Shown: piece after piece, positions 43,352 to 51,624 of the stretch
How positions within the stretch are numbered: position 1 is the first letter of the stretch
Layout of the letters: each line of letters opens with the position of its first letter
Made by a program: the position numbers and the translations under genes
Notes under the pieces: model-generated
Told to the model about the DNA's origin: nothing
Databases searched by the model: none
The model's input: the letters and a program-made list of their open reading frames with translations, nothing else
Assembly: GCF_011761345.1 (NCBI RefSeq)
Contig: NZ_JAASRY010000003.1
Span: 1 to 64,000, forward strand
Reading direction: 5' to 3'
Length of the DNA: 64,000 nt
Source: Thalassobacillus devorans
Lineage (GTDB): Bacteria > Bacillota > Bacilli > Bacillales > Halobacillaceae

Positions 43352-44554
43352 CTATTGCTCATCTGGTTCATATGGCCAGGCTGGCAGCATATGATCCAAC
43401 GGCTTATCCTTCCGGTAACCAAGAACATATTGCGCTTGCATGATCGTATGGATTTCCCGTGTTCCCTCATAAATGACCGGCGCCTTCGAATTGCGTAAAT
43501 GTCGCTCAACAGGATATTCATTGGAATACCCATAAGCCCCGTGTACCTGAACCGCATCATCAGCAGCTGTATTAGCAAAATCACAAGCCTGCCATTTTGC
43601 TAACGAAGTTTCCCTTGTGTTGCGTTTACCCTGGTTTTTCAACTCGCCGGCACGATAAACAAGTAACCGGCTCATCTGGAGTCCCGCCTCCATGTTGGCG
43701 ACCATCTGCTGCACTAATTGATGTTTACCTATTTCATGACCAAACGTCTTTCGTTCATGACAGTAATCGACACTCGCTTCCAGGCAGGCCATTATTAGTC
43801 CGCATGCTCCTGCCGCGACTGTAAAACGGCCATTATCAAGAGCGGACATAGCTATTTTGAAACCGTCCCCTTCTTTTCCAAGTAAATTTTCGGTCGGTAC
43901 TTTTACGTCTTCAAAAAATAATTCCCCAGTATTACCTGCGCGGATCCCAAGCTTTCCTTTGGTAGCTTTTGAGGAAAAACCAGCTGTGCTTCGTTCCACA
44001 ATAAAGGCTGATATCCCGTGATGTTTTTTACTTTTATCGGTGTAAGCAAAAACGATAAAATGATCGGCTGTATCGCATAGCGATATCCAAGTTTTTTGCC
44101 CATTCAATACATAATGATCGCCCTTATTGGCAGCTGTAGTCTGTATCGCCGCTACATCCGATCCTGCCCCTGGTTCTGTCAGGCCAAACGCTCCTATCTT
44201 CTCGCCTGTAGCCTGAGGAACCAGATACTTTTGTTTTTGTCCTTCGTTTCCCCATTGCAGCAAAGTAAGGCTGTTCAACCCGATATGGACCGATACAGCA
44301 GTACGGAAGGCAGTATCTCCCCTTTCTAGTTCTTCGCAAACAATAGCGAGGGAGTTATAATCCATTCCACTACCGCCATATACTTCTGGAATACAGACAC
44401 CCATAAGACCTAAGTCCGCCAATTTGGTTAGAACACCTGGGTCAAATCTACCTTGCTCATCCCACATGCGCATGTTCGGAAGGATTTCCTTATCCACGAA
44501 CTGACGTGTCATCTTACGTAATAATTCCTGTTCTTCGGTAAAGTCAAAATTCAT
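43352..44554 (-). CDS. gcdH: Acyl-CoA dehydrogenase, predicted glutaryl-CoA dehydrogenase
   Basis: 400-residue FAD acyl-CoA dehydrogenase with FGLTEPGAGSD (about 123-133), QVHGAYGYSNEYPVER (about 336-351) and catalytic base E363 in VIYEGTREIH. The segment ELERGDTAFRTAVSVH aligns with ELERVDSGYRSAMSVQ of human glutaryl-CoA dehydrogenase as I recall it, so E77, R84 and S88 correspond to E87, R94 and S98, the residues that hold the substrate's distal carboxylate. That pattern, plus a CoA-transferase next door, supports oxidative decarboxylation of glutaryl-CoA to crotonyl-CoA. No electron-transfer flavoprotein genes here. GATCAGT...GGAGG precedes the ATG. Confidence 0.88.
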   Translation of the reverse strand: MNFDFTEEQELLRKMTRQFVDKEILPNMRMWDEQGRFDPGVLTKLADLGLMGVCIPEVYGGSGMDYNSLAIVCEELERGDTAFRTAVSVHIGLNSLTLLQWGNEGQKQKYLVPQATGEKIGAFGLTEPGAGSDVAAIQTTAANKGDHYVLNGQKTWISLCDTADHFIVFAYTDKSKKHHGISAFIVERSTAGFSSKATKGKLGIRAGNTGELFFEDVKVPTENLLGKEGDGFKIAMSALDNGRFTVAAGACGLIMACLEASVDYCHERKTFGHEIGKHQLVQQMVANMEAGLQMSRLLVYRAGELKNQGKRNTRETSLAKWQACDFANTAADDAVQVHGAYGYSNEYPVERHLRNSKAPVIYEGTREIHTIMQAQYVLGYRKDKPLDHMLPAWPYEPDEQ

Positions 44555-44578
44555 ACACTGATCCTCCAGTCTCTATTT

Positions 44579-45727
44579 TTACTCCTTTTTCTCCTCGTTA
44601 AAAAATTCATGTTGATGTTCCCCGGATTCCGGTGGATGATACCGGTAGGAAACTGGGGTTCTGGACAACTTCAACGGGCTCCCTACCAGCTTAATTTCGC
44701 CAGCTCTAGGATGGGGCATAGAGAAAAACATTTCTCTTGCCGCCAGCTGAGGATCCTTCGTTAATACCTTCAAATCCTGGATGGGCCCGCATGGTATTTT
44801 CGCTTTATCTAAATGGATTTTCCAATAGGCTGCCGGCTGCTTCTGGAATACTGTTTGTAAAATAGCTGTCAGTTCTCTCCGGTTTTCTACGCGGGCAGGA
44901 TTAGTAGAAAAACGATGGTCCTCTGCCACTTCGGCAAGTCCTAATAGCTTGCATAAACGCTGGAACTGATGATCATTTCCCACCGCCACTATCATTTCCC
45001 CATCTGACGACGGGAAGGTCTGATAAGGGACAATATTGGCATGATGGTTCCCTAAACGCTGGGGTACTTTTCCTGACATAAGGAAATTGCTGGCGATATT
45101 GACGAGGGAACTGACCGCTGTATCATAGAGAGCGAGATCAACTTTTTGACCAGTTCCGGAAGCTATTCTTTCCAATAATGCAGCCTGAATGCCGATACAA
45201 GCGTACAGTCCTGTCAGCACATCAGTAATGGCTATGCCGACTTTTTGTGGTCCGGATTGCTCATCGCCCGTAATACTCATCAATCCACTCATAGCCTGAA
45301 TGATAAAATCATATCCGGGCAAATCTTTATAAGGTCCTGTCTCTCCAAATCCAGTAATGCTGCAATAAACAAGACCGGGATTAACCTGTTTCAACTCGTC
45401 ATAACCCAGTCCCAGCCGCTCCATCGTCCCCGCCTTGAAATTATGGATGACCACATCAAAATCACGGACTAAGTCCATGATTTTCTGTTTTCCTTTTTCA
45501 CTTTTCAAGTCCGCTGTAATGCTTTTCTTATTACGATTGGCACATAAATAATAGGCACTGACACCTTCCTGAAAAGGCGGCCCCCATTTCCTTGTTTCAT
45601 CACTGCCGCCGGGAGCTTCGACTTTTACCACCTCGGCCCCCAGGTCCCCGAGTATCATCGTGCAATATGGACCTGCGAGAACCCGTGATAGATCAAGCAC
45701 TTTGATGTCGGATAATGCACCCTTCAT
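44579..45727 (-). CDS. CaiB/BaiF family (class III) CoA-transferase, predicted succinyl-CoA:glutarate CoA-transferase
   Basis: 382 residues. The N-terminal LDLSRVLAGPYCTMILGDLGAEVVKVE and GDETR-type region are family hallmarks; catalytic Asp is D140 in LPGYDFIIQAMSG. Class III transferases move CoA between acids through an aspartyl-CoA thioester. Pairing with a glutaryl-CoA dehydrogenase matches the GcoT-GcdH arrangement known from Pseudomonas and the human SUGCT/GCDH pair, so glutarate is the expected acceptor with succinyl-CoA the probable donor. First gene of the minus-strand operon, 24 bases from gcdH, divergent from the BASS transporter. ATG at 45727. Confidence 0.88.
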   Translation of the reverse strand: MKGALSDIKVLDLSRVLAGPYCTMILGDLGAEVVKVEAPGGSDETRKWGPPFQEGVSAYYLCANRNKKSITADLKSEKGKQKIMDLVRDFDVVIHNFKAGTMERLGLGYDELKQVNPGLVYCSITGFGETGPYKDLPGYDFIIQAMSGLMSITGDEQSGPQKVGIAITDVLTGLYACIGIQAALLERIASGTGQKVDLALYDTAVSSLVNIASNFLMSGKVPQRLGNHHANIVPYQTFPSSDGEMIVAVGNDHQFQRLCKLLGLAEVAEDHRFSTNPARVENRRELTAILQTVFQKQPAAYWKIHLDKAKIPCGPIQDLKVLTKDPQLAAREMFFSMPHPRAGEIKLVGSPLKLSRTPVSYRYHPPESGEHQHEFFNEEKKE

Positions 45728-45967
45728 TACGCTCCATCACCTCATTTCTTTAAAAACTGTACCCTATTATGTCTCGTTGTTTTATCTGCTTGTTTTATAA
45801 TTATGATTTTATGTGAAAGAACATGTCCATAAAGCAGGAATTCCTTACTTGTATTGCTTTTACAAATTAAAGTGTTAATGCTTTAAATAATTTATTAAAA
45901 AAGGTTTAGATTTTTCAGATTATAATGTATAATCAATCATTAATTTATCAAAAGGAAGTGAGTTACG

Positions 45968-46936
45968 TTGAAGATACTAGAGAAAATCAGCAGTTTCATG
46001 GGGAGTACATTCGCGGTGTGGGTCGTAGTGTTTGCCGTTGTTGCTTTCTTATATCCACCGGCATTTACCTGGATCGCCCCCTACATTACTCCATTATTAG
46101 GAATCATCATGTTTGGTATGGGGCTCACATTATCAGCAAAGGATTTCCAGGAAGTATTTCGCAGACCTAAAGACGTTGCCATTGGGGTTGGTGCGCAATT
46201 TCTGATTATGCCTGTATTGGCATTCATACTTGCTGTATCGCTTCCTGTATCGCCTCAAGTTGCGGCCGGCGTTATACTGGTAGGATGTTGTCCAGGAGGA
46301 ACATCATCGAATGTCATGACATATTTATCAAAAGGCGATACAGCACTTTCTGTTGCGATAACTGCTGTGTCTACCTTGCTTGCACCGGTACTCACACCAT
46401 TATTAGTTTTACTGTTCGCAAGCAGATGGCTGCCTATTTCTCCCGGTGCGTTATTTTTATCGATCGTCAATATCGTCCTTATTCCAATATTGCTTGGTTT
46501 TATTGTAAAAGCGTTGCTTGGCAGTAAAGTGGAAGCAGGAGTAAAGGCTTTCCCTTTAGTCTCGGTGATAGCCATTGTTGCAATTGTTACTGCAGTAGTC
46601 GGAGTGAATCAACAGCAGATCGCCACGACTGGAGCTATTATTTTCGCCATCGTAGTACTGCACAATGTACTTGGCTACTTAATCGGTTTAGGACTTGGTA
46701 GAATGATGGGGATGGATGCATCCAAACAACGGGCGGTTTCCATTGAAGTCGGCATGCAAAACTCCGGACTTGGTGCCACACTTGCTGCTGCTCACTTTAG
46801 TCCATTGGCAGCCGTACCAAGTGCGATTTTCAGTGTCTGGCACAATATTTCCGGTCCGATCATTGCGACTATTTACCGAAAGCAGAAAGAGCGGGAGCCG
46901 CAGGAAGTATCGAAGGAGAAATTCAGCGTGAGCTGA
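45968..46936 (+). CDS. Bile acid:sodium symporter (BASS) family transporter
   Basis: 322 residues with about ten transmembrane helices; PLLGIIMFGMGLTLSAKDF, GVILVGCCPGGTSSNVMTYL (sodium-site crossover, about 100-119) and EVGMQNSGLGATLAAAHF are BASS hallmarks. Bacterial members carry 2-oxoacids, pantoate or similar anions with Na+. The start is a TTG at 45968 with AAGGAAGTGA upstream. It is divergent from the CoA-transferase across a 240-bp AT-rich region (no gene; a TATAAT near 45921 may serve it). Transport of a glutarate or lysine-pathway intermediate is possible but unproven. Confidence 0.88.
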   Translation: MKILEKISSFMGSTFAVWVVVFAVVAFLYPPAFTWIAPYITPLLGIIMFGMGLTLSAKDFQEVFRRPKDVAIGVGAQFLIMPVLAFILAVSLPVSPQVAAGVILVGCCPGGTSSNVMTYLSKGDTALSVAITAVSTLLAPVLTPLLVLLFASRWLPISPGALFLSIVNIVLIPILLGFIVKALLGSKVEAGVKAFPLVSVIAIVAIVTAVVGVNQQQIATTGAIIFAIVVLHNVLGYLIGLGLGRMMGMDASKQRAVSIEVGMQNSGLGATLAAAHFSPLAAVPSAIFSVWHNISGPIIATIYRKQKEREPQEVSKEKFSVS

Positions 46937-46992
46937 TTACTTTCTATTGTATTGCATAACCTAAGTGCAACTTCACTAAGGAAAGAGGTTGT

Positions 46993-47142
46993 ATGATGTT
47001 AGAAGAACAACTGCGTGGAATGGAAGAATATAATACAGCGACACTGAATGACCAAATGCTTAAAGAAGTTAAGGACTTGGAAGAGAAGCTAAAAGCCTAT
47101 TCCAACGAACCTGTCATTCTGATCGCTTACACACACCGGTAA
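46993..47142 (+). CDS. Small acidic helical protein, unknown function
   Basis: 49 codons beginning ATG ATG with AGAGG seven bases upstream of the second ATG: MMLEEQLRGMEEYNTATLND, continuing with a heptad-like helical stretch and ending ILIAYTHR. Composition (Glu, Leu, Lys) suggests a short coiled coil. It lies 56 bases downstream of the BASS gene and its stop is three bases before the dispersed repeat. Too short for standard ORF thresholds; supported only by ribosome site and codon quality. Confidence 0.5.
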   Translation: MMLEEQLRGMEEYNTATLNDQMLKEVKDLEEKLKAYSNEPVILIAYTHR

Positions 47143-47145
47143 AGT

Positions 47146-47322
47146 ACAAAAGCGCAAGCGCCTTGCTCACCCCCGACAAGCTTAAGACAACCCTCGCCGT
47201 GACGTTTTTTTGTCACAGAGAGGGCTGACTTAAGACCTCGAGGGGGTAGGCGCTGGAGCTGGATGGAACCCACCACGTAAAATTATCCACAAAAAGAAAA
47301 TTATATAATTTCCTAGACAATG
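47146..47322. repeat. Dispersed intergenic long-hairpin repeat, copy B
   Basis: About 177 bases, nearly identical to 17906-18066: same start ACAAAAGCGCAAGCGCC and same end TTTCCTAGACAAT, with an extra ~15 bases in the AT-rich tail. The hairpin arms differ from copy A at a pair changed from T-A to C-G on both sides, plus one mismatch, and the loop has one extra T. Sits between the small ORF and a terminator. Confidence 0.9.
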
Positions 47323-47325
47323 TAA

Positions 47326-47360
47326 AAAAGCGCCGCATTCTCTTGAATGCGGCGCTTTTG
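47326..47360 (-). terminator. Terminator of the tRNA-Arg gene
   Basis: AAAAGCGCCGCATTC pairs with GAATGCGGCGCTTTT around a TCTT loop; the minus strand continues with T residues, just after the tRNA 3' end. Confidence 0.9.
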
Positions 47361-47370
47361 CTATGTTTTA

Positions 47371-47443
47371 CGCCCCCGGCAGGATTCGAACCTGCGGCAC
47401 ACGGTTTAGGAAACCGATGCTCTATCCCCTGAGCTACGGGGGC
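47371..47443 (-). tRNA. tRNA-Arg(CCT)
   Basis: 73 nucleotides on the minus strand: acceptor GCCCCCG/CGGGGGC, D-arm GCTCAGGGGATAGAGC, anticodon stem CGGTT/AACCG... with loop TTCCTAA (anticodon CCT), T-arm GCAGGTTCGAATCCTGC, discriminator G. CCA is not encoded. It reads the rare AGG codon. It marks one edge of the ~41-kb block inserted relative to B. subtilis. Confidence 0.95.
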
Positions 47444-47618
47444 ACGAAGTTAGCAGGCACAAAGTATATTATACAAAAGATATCGTGATTTGAAAAGATT
47501 TCATGTCCGCAAATTCTGTCATTACCTGTCCACTCCTGCTATTTCTGTGGTAAAATATAAGCTGTCTGTCTGAACGTATCGAATTATGTCTCTTGATGTT
47601 GGGTAAGGAGGAGAAGAG

Positions 47619-48260
47619 ATGGGACAACTGCCTTTTGTTGCTGTGGAAGGGCCGATCGGTGTCGGTAAAACCTCCCTGTCAAAAAAGATCGCCTCCCATT
47701 TTGATTTCCATCTATTGCAGGAAATCGTCGAGGAGAATCCTTTTCTGGGAAAGTTTTATGATGATATCGAAGAATGGAGCTTCCAGACGGAAATGTTCTT
47801 TCTATGCAACCGGTTCAAGCAGCTGGAAGATATAGAAACGAAATACTTACGCCAAAACAAGCCTGTAGTGGCTGATTATCATATTACGAAGAATATGATT
47901 TTTGCACGTCGTACATTGCCGGAGCAAAAATTTAAGAAATACACACAAATTTACGATATATTGACGAACGATATGCCGCGTCCAAACATGATGGTATATC
48001 TTGATGCAAGTCTCGACACTCTGCTGGAGCGTATTCGTATGCGTAATCGCGGTGTTGAAGCGAATATCCAGCCTTCCTATCTGGAGCAGCTCTCTCGTGA
48101 TTATGAAGAGTTTATGAATCACTTTGAAATGACACATCCCGAGATTCCAGTCATTCGAATTGATGGGGATAAGCTCGATTTCGTCAAACACCAGGATGAT
48201 CTTCGGTATATTCTTGATCAGGTTGAACACCATCTATACAAAGGAGAAGTTATCACATGA
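47619..48260 (+). CDS. dgk: Deoxyguanosine (purine) kinase
   Basis: Deoxynucleoside kinase of the dNK family, 213 residues. P-loop VEGPIGVGKTSLSKKI (about 8-23), substrate-binding EEWSFQTEMFFLCNRF (about 53-68), VADYHITKN with the DRx-type segment replaced by ADYH as in Bacillus Dgk, and LID arginines RIRMRNRGVE. Salvages deoxyguanosine for DNA synthesis. AAGGAGGAG precedes the ATG. Its stop overlaps the dck start (ATGA), so the two are co-translated. Orientation and pairing match B. subtilis dgk-dck. Confidence 0.93.
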   Translation: MGQLPFVAVEGPIGVGKTSLSKKIASHFDFHLLQEIVEENPFLGKFYDDIEEWSFQTEMFFLCNRFKQLEDIETKYLRQNKPVVADYHITKNMIFARRTLPEQKFKKYTQIYDILTNDMPRPNMMVYLDASLDTLLERIRMRNRGVEANIQPSYLEQLSRDYEEFMNHFEMTHPEIPVIRIDGDKLDFVKHQDDLRYILDQVEHHLYKGEVIT

Positions 48261-48943
48261 ACGCTAGAGAACGCTACGGCATCCCGCACGATAGTGTCAT
48301 CACGATTGCAGGCACTGTCGGTGTCGGTAAATCTACTATGACCAACGCACTTGCTGACGCTTTGAACTTTCGTACATCCTTAGAAAAAGTAGAAACCAAC
48401 CCTTATTTGGATAAGTTTTATTATGATTTTGAACGGTGGAGCTTTCATCTGCAAATCTACTTCCTTGCTGAACGTTTCAAGGAACAGAAGAAAATCTTTG
48501 AATATGGCGGCGGCTTCATCCAGGATCGCTCGATCTATGAAGATACAGGCATCTTTGCCCGCATGCATTATGAAAAAGGGACAATGTCTGAAACAGACTA
48601 TGACACGTATACGAACCTTTTTGATGCCATGGTGATGACGCCATATTTCCCTCATCCAGACCTTTTAATTTATTTGGAAGGATCGTTTGAAGATATTTTA
48701 GAGCGTATTCAGAATCGTGGACGTCCGATGGAGCAGCAAACTCCGGTTTCTTACTGGGAGGAGATGTTCCAGCGCTATGAAAATTGGATTGATAACTTCA
48801 ATTCCTGCCCAATACTGCGGTTGAATATCGCGGACTACGATGTTATCAATGATGAAAACAGCATCGATCCCGTCTTAGAGAAAATCGGCCACTTCATTAA
48901 TCAGTCGCGGAAATGGCGTTCCAGCCGTTTACTGACAAAATAA
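48257..48943 (+). CDS. dck: Deoxyadenosine/deoxycytidine kinase
   Basis: 228-residue dNK-family kinase phosphorylating deoxyadenosine and deoxycytidine. P-loop AGTVGVGKSTMTNAL (about 18-32), ERWSFHLQIYFLAERFKEQ (starting about 56), QDRSIYEDTGIFARMH (DRS motif, about 91-106), YLEGSFEDILERIQNRGRPME lid region. Strongly matches B. subtilis Dck. Overlaps dgk by four bases and ends at a terminator before tRNA-Ser. Confidence 0.95.
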   Translation: MNARERYGIPHDSVITIAGTVGVGKSTMTNALADALNFRTSLEKVETNPYLDKFYYDFERWSFHLQIYFLAERFKEQKKIFEYGGGFIQDRSIYEDTGIFARMHYEKGTMSETDYDTYTNLFDAMVMTPYFPHPDLLIYLEGSFEDILERIQNRGRPMEQQTPVSYWEEMFQRYENWIDNFNSCPILRLNIADYDVINDENSIDPVLEKIGHFINQSRKWRSSRLLTK

Positions 48944-48975
48944 AAAGAAAGCCTCTCGAGGGCTTTCTTTTTTTG
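48943..48975 (+). terminator. Terminator after dgk-dck
   Basis: AAAGAAAGCC and GGGCTTTCTTT around TCTCGA (within 48944-48972), followed by T-rich sequence on the plus strand. Confidence 0.85.
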
Positions 48976-49084
48976 TACACTTTAAGAAAGTTTAATTTTT
49001 AAAGGATTAAAGTATAACAAACACTTAGGCTATAGCAAGAAAGTCGTGGCGATTAGCCAAGTTTTTTTAATGTAAAGAGAGAAA

Positions 49085-49113
49085 AAAGCCGTTACCAGAG
49101 GCAACGACTTTTC
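49085..49113 (-). terminator. Terminator of the tRNA-Ser gene
   Basis: AAAAGTCGTT/AACGGCTTTT stem on the minus strand with a short loop and T-run, about 40 bases beyond the tRNA 3' end. Confidence 0.7.
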
Positions 49114-49154
49114 ATATAATCTCCAAATTTTATGCGCTTTGTTTGTATATATGG

Positions 49155-49244
49155 CGGAGGAGGAGGGATTCGAACCCCCGCGGGGCGTAAACCCCCTGGC
49201 GGTTTTCAAGACCGCTCCCTTCAGCCGGACTTGGGTACTCCTCC
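49155..49244 (-). tRNA. tRNA-Ser(TGA)
   Basis: 90 nucleotides on the minus strand, class II tRNA: acceptor GGAGGAG/CTCCTCC, anticodon stem GCGGT/ACCGC with loop CTTGAAA (anticodon TGA), long variable arm (AGGGGG...CCCC region), T-loop GTTCGAATC, discriminator G. Position upstream of serS's divergent side and beside dck is the B. subtilis trnSL-Ser1 location. Confidence 0.96.
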
Positions 49245-49385
49245 GTCTTGTCCAACAAATAAAAATATATCATGCCCCTTGTCTTACTGTCAACGCAAAA
49301 ACCAAAAGATTAAATTTTGTGATAATTAAAATGTAAATGTTAAATAGCAGAAGCAGCCCTGGAAACAACTCCCTCTCCGCTGGTA

Positions 49386-49417
49386 TAAAAACGAGCCTGA
49401 GTTAGTTTCAGGCTCGT
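49386..49417 (-). terminator. Terminator after serS
   Basis: ACGAGCCTGA (49391-49400) pairs perfectly with TCAGGCTCGT (49408-49417); the minus strand continues TTTTTAT. Confidence 0.88.
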
Positions 49418-49429
49418 TCGTATAAACTT

Positions 49430-50704
49430 TTATTTAATTACCTCTTTGCCGCCAATATATGGACGCAGGACTTCTGGTACGAGTATGGAGCCGTCTTCCT
49501 GCTGGTAATTTTCTAAAATAGCAGAGACGGTACGTCCAATTGCCAGGCCAGAGCCATTTAAGGTATGGACGAATTCCGGCTTACCTTTGTCTTCACGCCG
49601 GAACCGGATACCGGCACGACGAGCCTGGAAGTCTTCAAAGTTAGAGCAGGAGCTGATTTCACGGTACGTATTGTAGCTTGGCAGCCATACTTCGATATCA
49701 TACTTCTTAGCTGCCGTGAAGCCAAGATCTCCCGTACACATGCTCATGACACGGTAGGGCAGCTTCAACAACTGAAGGACTTTTTCTGCATTAGCTGTGA
49801 GTTCTTCCAGTACGTCATAAGACTCTTCCGGTTTGCAGAACTGGACAAGCTCCACTTTATTGAACTGGTGCTGACGGATCAAGCCACGGGTATCGCGTCC
49901 GGCAGAGCCGGCTTCAGAGCGGAAAGAGGCACTGAATGCCACATACTTCTTTGGCAGGTCTTCTGCATCAAGGATTTCTTCCCGGTGATAGTTCGTCACA
50001 GGTACTTCTGCTGTCGGCACGAGGAAGTAATCCCAGTCAGCAATGCGGAACGCGTCTTCTTCAAATTTCGGAAGCTGACCGGTGCCTGTCATCGCTGTAC
50101 GGTTGACCATATACGGAGGCAGCATCTCCTGATAGCCATGTTCGTCTGCATGGAGATCCATCATGAAATTAAGCAAGGCACGTTCAAGTCGGGCTCCAAG
50201 ACCCTTATAGAATACGAACCGGCTTCCTGTTACCTTGGAAGCACGTTCAAAGTCAAGGATATCAAGTTCTGTTGCCAGGTCCCAGTGCGGCTTAGCTTCA
50301 AAACCAAAGTCTGGAAGGTCACCCCATTGACGTGCTTCAATATTGTCGTCCTCATCTTCCCCAACAGGTACACTTTCATGCGGGATATTAGGAATGGATA
50401 AAAGCATTGTCTCCAACTGCTCTTCAACTTCTTTCAGTTCGTTGTCAAGTTCCTTGACGCGGTCTCCAACCTCACGCATTTCCTTGATCATATGATCGGC
50501 ATCTTTCTTCTCTCGCTTCAGTACAGAAATTTCTTTTGAGACTTCATTGCGCTTTGCTTTCAATTCTTCTGTTTCTGCAATCAATTCACGTCTGCGGCTG
50601 TCCAGATCACCGAATTTATCGAGATCGGACAAGTCTTCTCCGCGATTTTGTAATTTGCTCTTTACTTCATCAAAATTGTTGCGTAAGAATTTCATATCCA
50701 GCAT
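49430..50704 (-). CDS. serS: Seryl-tRNA synthetase
   Basis: Class II aminoacyl-tRNA synthetase of 424 residues. The N-terminal antiparallel coiled coil that clamps the tRNA-Ser variable arm covers about 30-100 (charged Glu/Lys-rich). Class II motifs: motif 2 [25 protein letters not shown] (starting about 258) and motif 3 [18 protein letters not shown] (about 380-397); [14 protein letters not shown] and [14 protein letters not shown] also typical. AGGAGG precedes the ATG at 50704. It is preceded by a T-box leader, so expression rises when tRNA-Ser is uncharged. Confidence 0.97.
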   Translation of the reverse strand: MLDMKFLRNNFDEVKSKLQNRGEDLSDLDKFGDLDSRRRELIAETEELKAKRNEVSKEISVLKREKKDADHMIKEMREVGDRVKELDNELKEVEEQLETMLLSIPNIPHESVPVGEDEDDNIEARQWGDLPDFGFEAKPHWDLATELDILDFERASKVTGSRFVFYKGLGARLERALLNFMMDLHADEHGYQEMLPPYMVNRTAMTGTGQLPKFEEDAFRIADWDYFLVPTAEVPVTNYHREEILDAEDLPKKYVAFSASFRSEAGSAGRDTRGLIRQHQFNKVELVQFCKPEESYDVLEELTANAEKVLQLLKLPYRVMSMCTGDLGFTAAKKYDIEVWLPSYNTYREISSCSNFEDFQARRAGIRFRREDKGKPEFVHTLNGSGLAIGRTVSAILENYQQEDGSILVPEVLRPYIGGKEVIK

Positions 50705-50736
50705 GGTTGTTTCCTCCTTATGATTATTTTAGCTAT

Positions 50737-50990
50737 TAAAAAAACTCTCATCCCTATAAAAATAGGGACGAGAGTTTGTATTCCCGCGATACCACCCTGA
50801 TTGGAGACAAATATGTCTCCCGGCTCATCTTCAATAACGGCGAATCACCGGATTTGCCTACTGATGGTTCAGCAAATCTGCTCAAGGATGGATTCACAAG
50901 CCCTTTTCATCAGTTCACACCGGCCACTGACTCTCTTTAGAAAAGGGAACCTGTTACTAGGTCCTGTCATCGCATTGGAAATAGAATTGT
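50737..50990 (-). ncRNA. T-box leader of serS
   Basis: The minus strand carries the T-box core AGGGTGGTATCGCGG (50783-50797), followed by a terminator stem AAACTCTC..TCCCTAT / ATAGGGA..GAGAGTTT (50744-50777) with a T-run. Upstream, long stem I spans about 50860-50975; a likely specifier loop reads GTGAATCCATCC, offering TCC, a serine codon. Uncharged tRNA-Ser would stabilise the antiterminator and allow serS expression. The 5' end is approximate. Confidence 0.9.
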
Positions 50991-51017
50991 TGTTAATAAA
51001 GAATAGCGAATTTTCAT

Positions 51018-51608
51018 TTAGGATGCAAGTGATTTTCTTGATTCTTCTACCATCTCGACAAAATGTGCCGTCAATCGATGGTCATCGGTCAATTCCGGAT
51101 GGAAGGCGCAAGCCAGTAAATGACCTTGCTGTGCTAATACGATTTTATCCTGGTGGGTAGCCAGGACATCCACTTCCGGTCCGACTTCTAATATATAAGG
51201 AGCACGAATAAATACAGCATTGTATCCTTCCGCTACACCTTTAATATCCAAATCGGTTTCAAAGCTTTCACGCTGACGTCCAAACGCATTGCGTTCGACT
51301 TTGATATCCATCAGTCCTAAATGGACATTGTCTATTCCTGCAATTTCAGAAGCAAGCAGAATCATGCCTGCACATGTGCCGAAAATAGGCTTTCCTTGTT
51401 TACCGAATTCACGTAATGGCTCAAGGAAATTATATTTATCGATAAGACGACGCATTGTCGTACTTTCACCGCCTGGGATAATTAAACCGTCCAACTCGTC
51501 CAGTTGTTCTACGCGCTTGACGATGATGCCTTCAGCGCCAGAAGCTTCGACAGAGCGAATGTGTTCTCGGAACGCTCCTTGAAGTCCCAATACACCGATC
51601 TTAGTCAT
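51018..51608 (-). CDS. pdxT: Pyridoxal 5'-phosphate synthase glutaminase subunit PdxT
   Basis: Class I glutamine amidotransferase that hydrolyses glutamine and channels ammonia to PdxS. 196 residues: [12 protein letters not shown] (about 5-16), [11 protein letters not shown] (oxyanion region, about 46-56), nucleophile Cys in [10 protein letters not shown] (about 79), and the His/Glu pair in [17 protein letters not shown] (about 168-184). Directly downstream of pdxS (16 bases), forming the standard Bacillus vitamin B6 operon. Confidence 0.97.
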   Translation of the reverse strand: MTKIGVLGLQGAFREHIRSVEASGAEGIIVKRVEQLDELDGLIIPGGESTTMRRLIDKYNFLEPLREFGKQGKPIFGTCAGMILLASEIAGIDNVHLGLMDIKVERNAFGRQRESFETDLDIKGVAEGYNAVFIRAPYILEVGPEVDVLATHQDKIVLAQQGHLLACAFHPELTDDHRLTAHFVEMVEESRKSLAS

Positions 51609-51624
51609 GATGCATGTCTCCTTT

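Noticed and set aside
47283-47291. Perfect DnaA box TTATCCACA in copy B of the dispersed repeat
   Set aside because: A single 9-mer is expected by chance in a window this size, it is absent from copy A, and oriC should lie beyond 64000.
47371-47443. Integrated genetic element at tRNA-Arg(CCT)
   Set aside because: No integrase and no duplicated tRNA 3' end were seen at the far end of the block, so only a synteny break is claimed.
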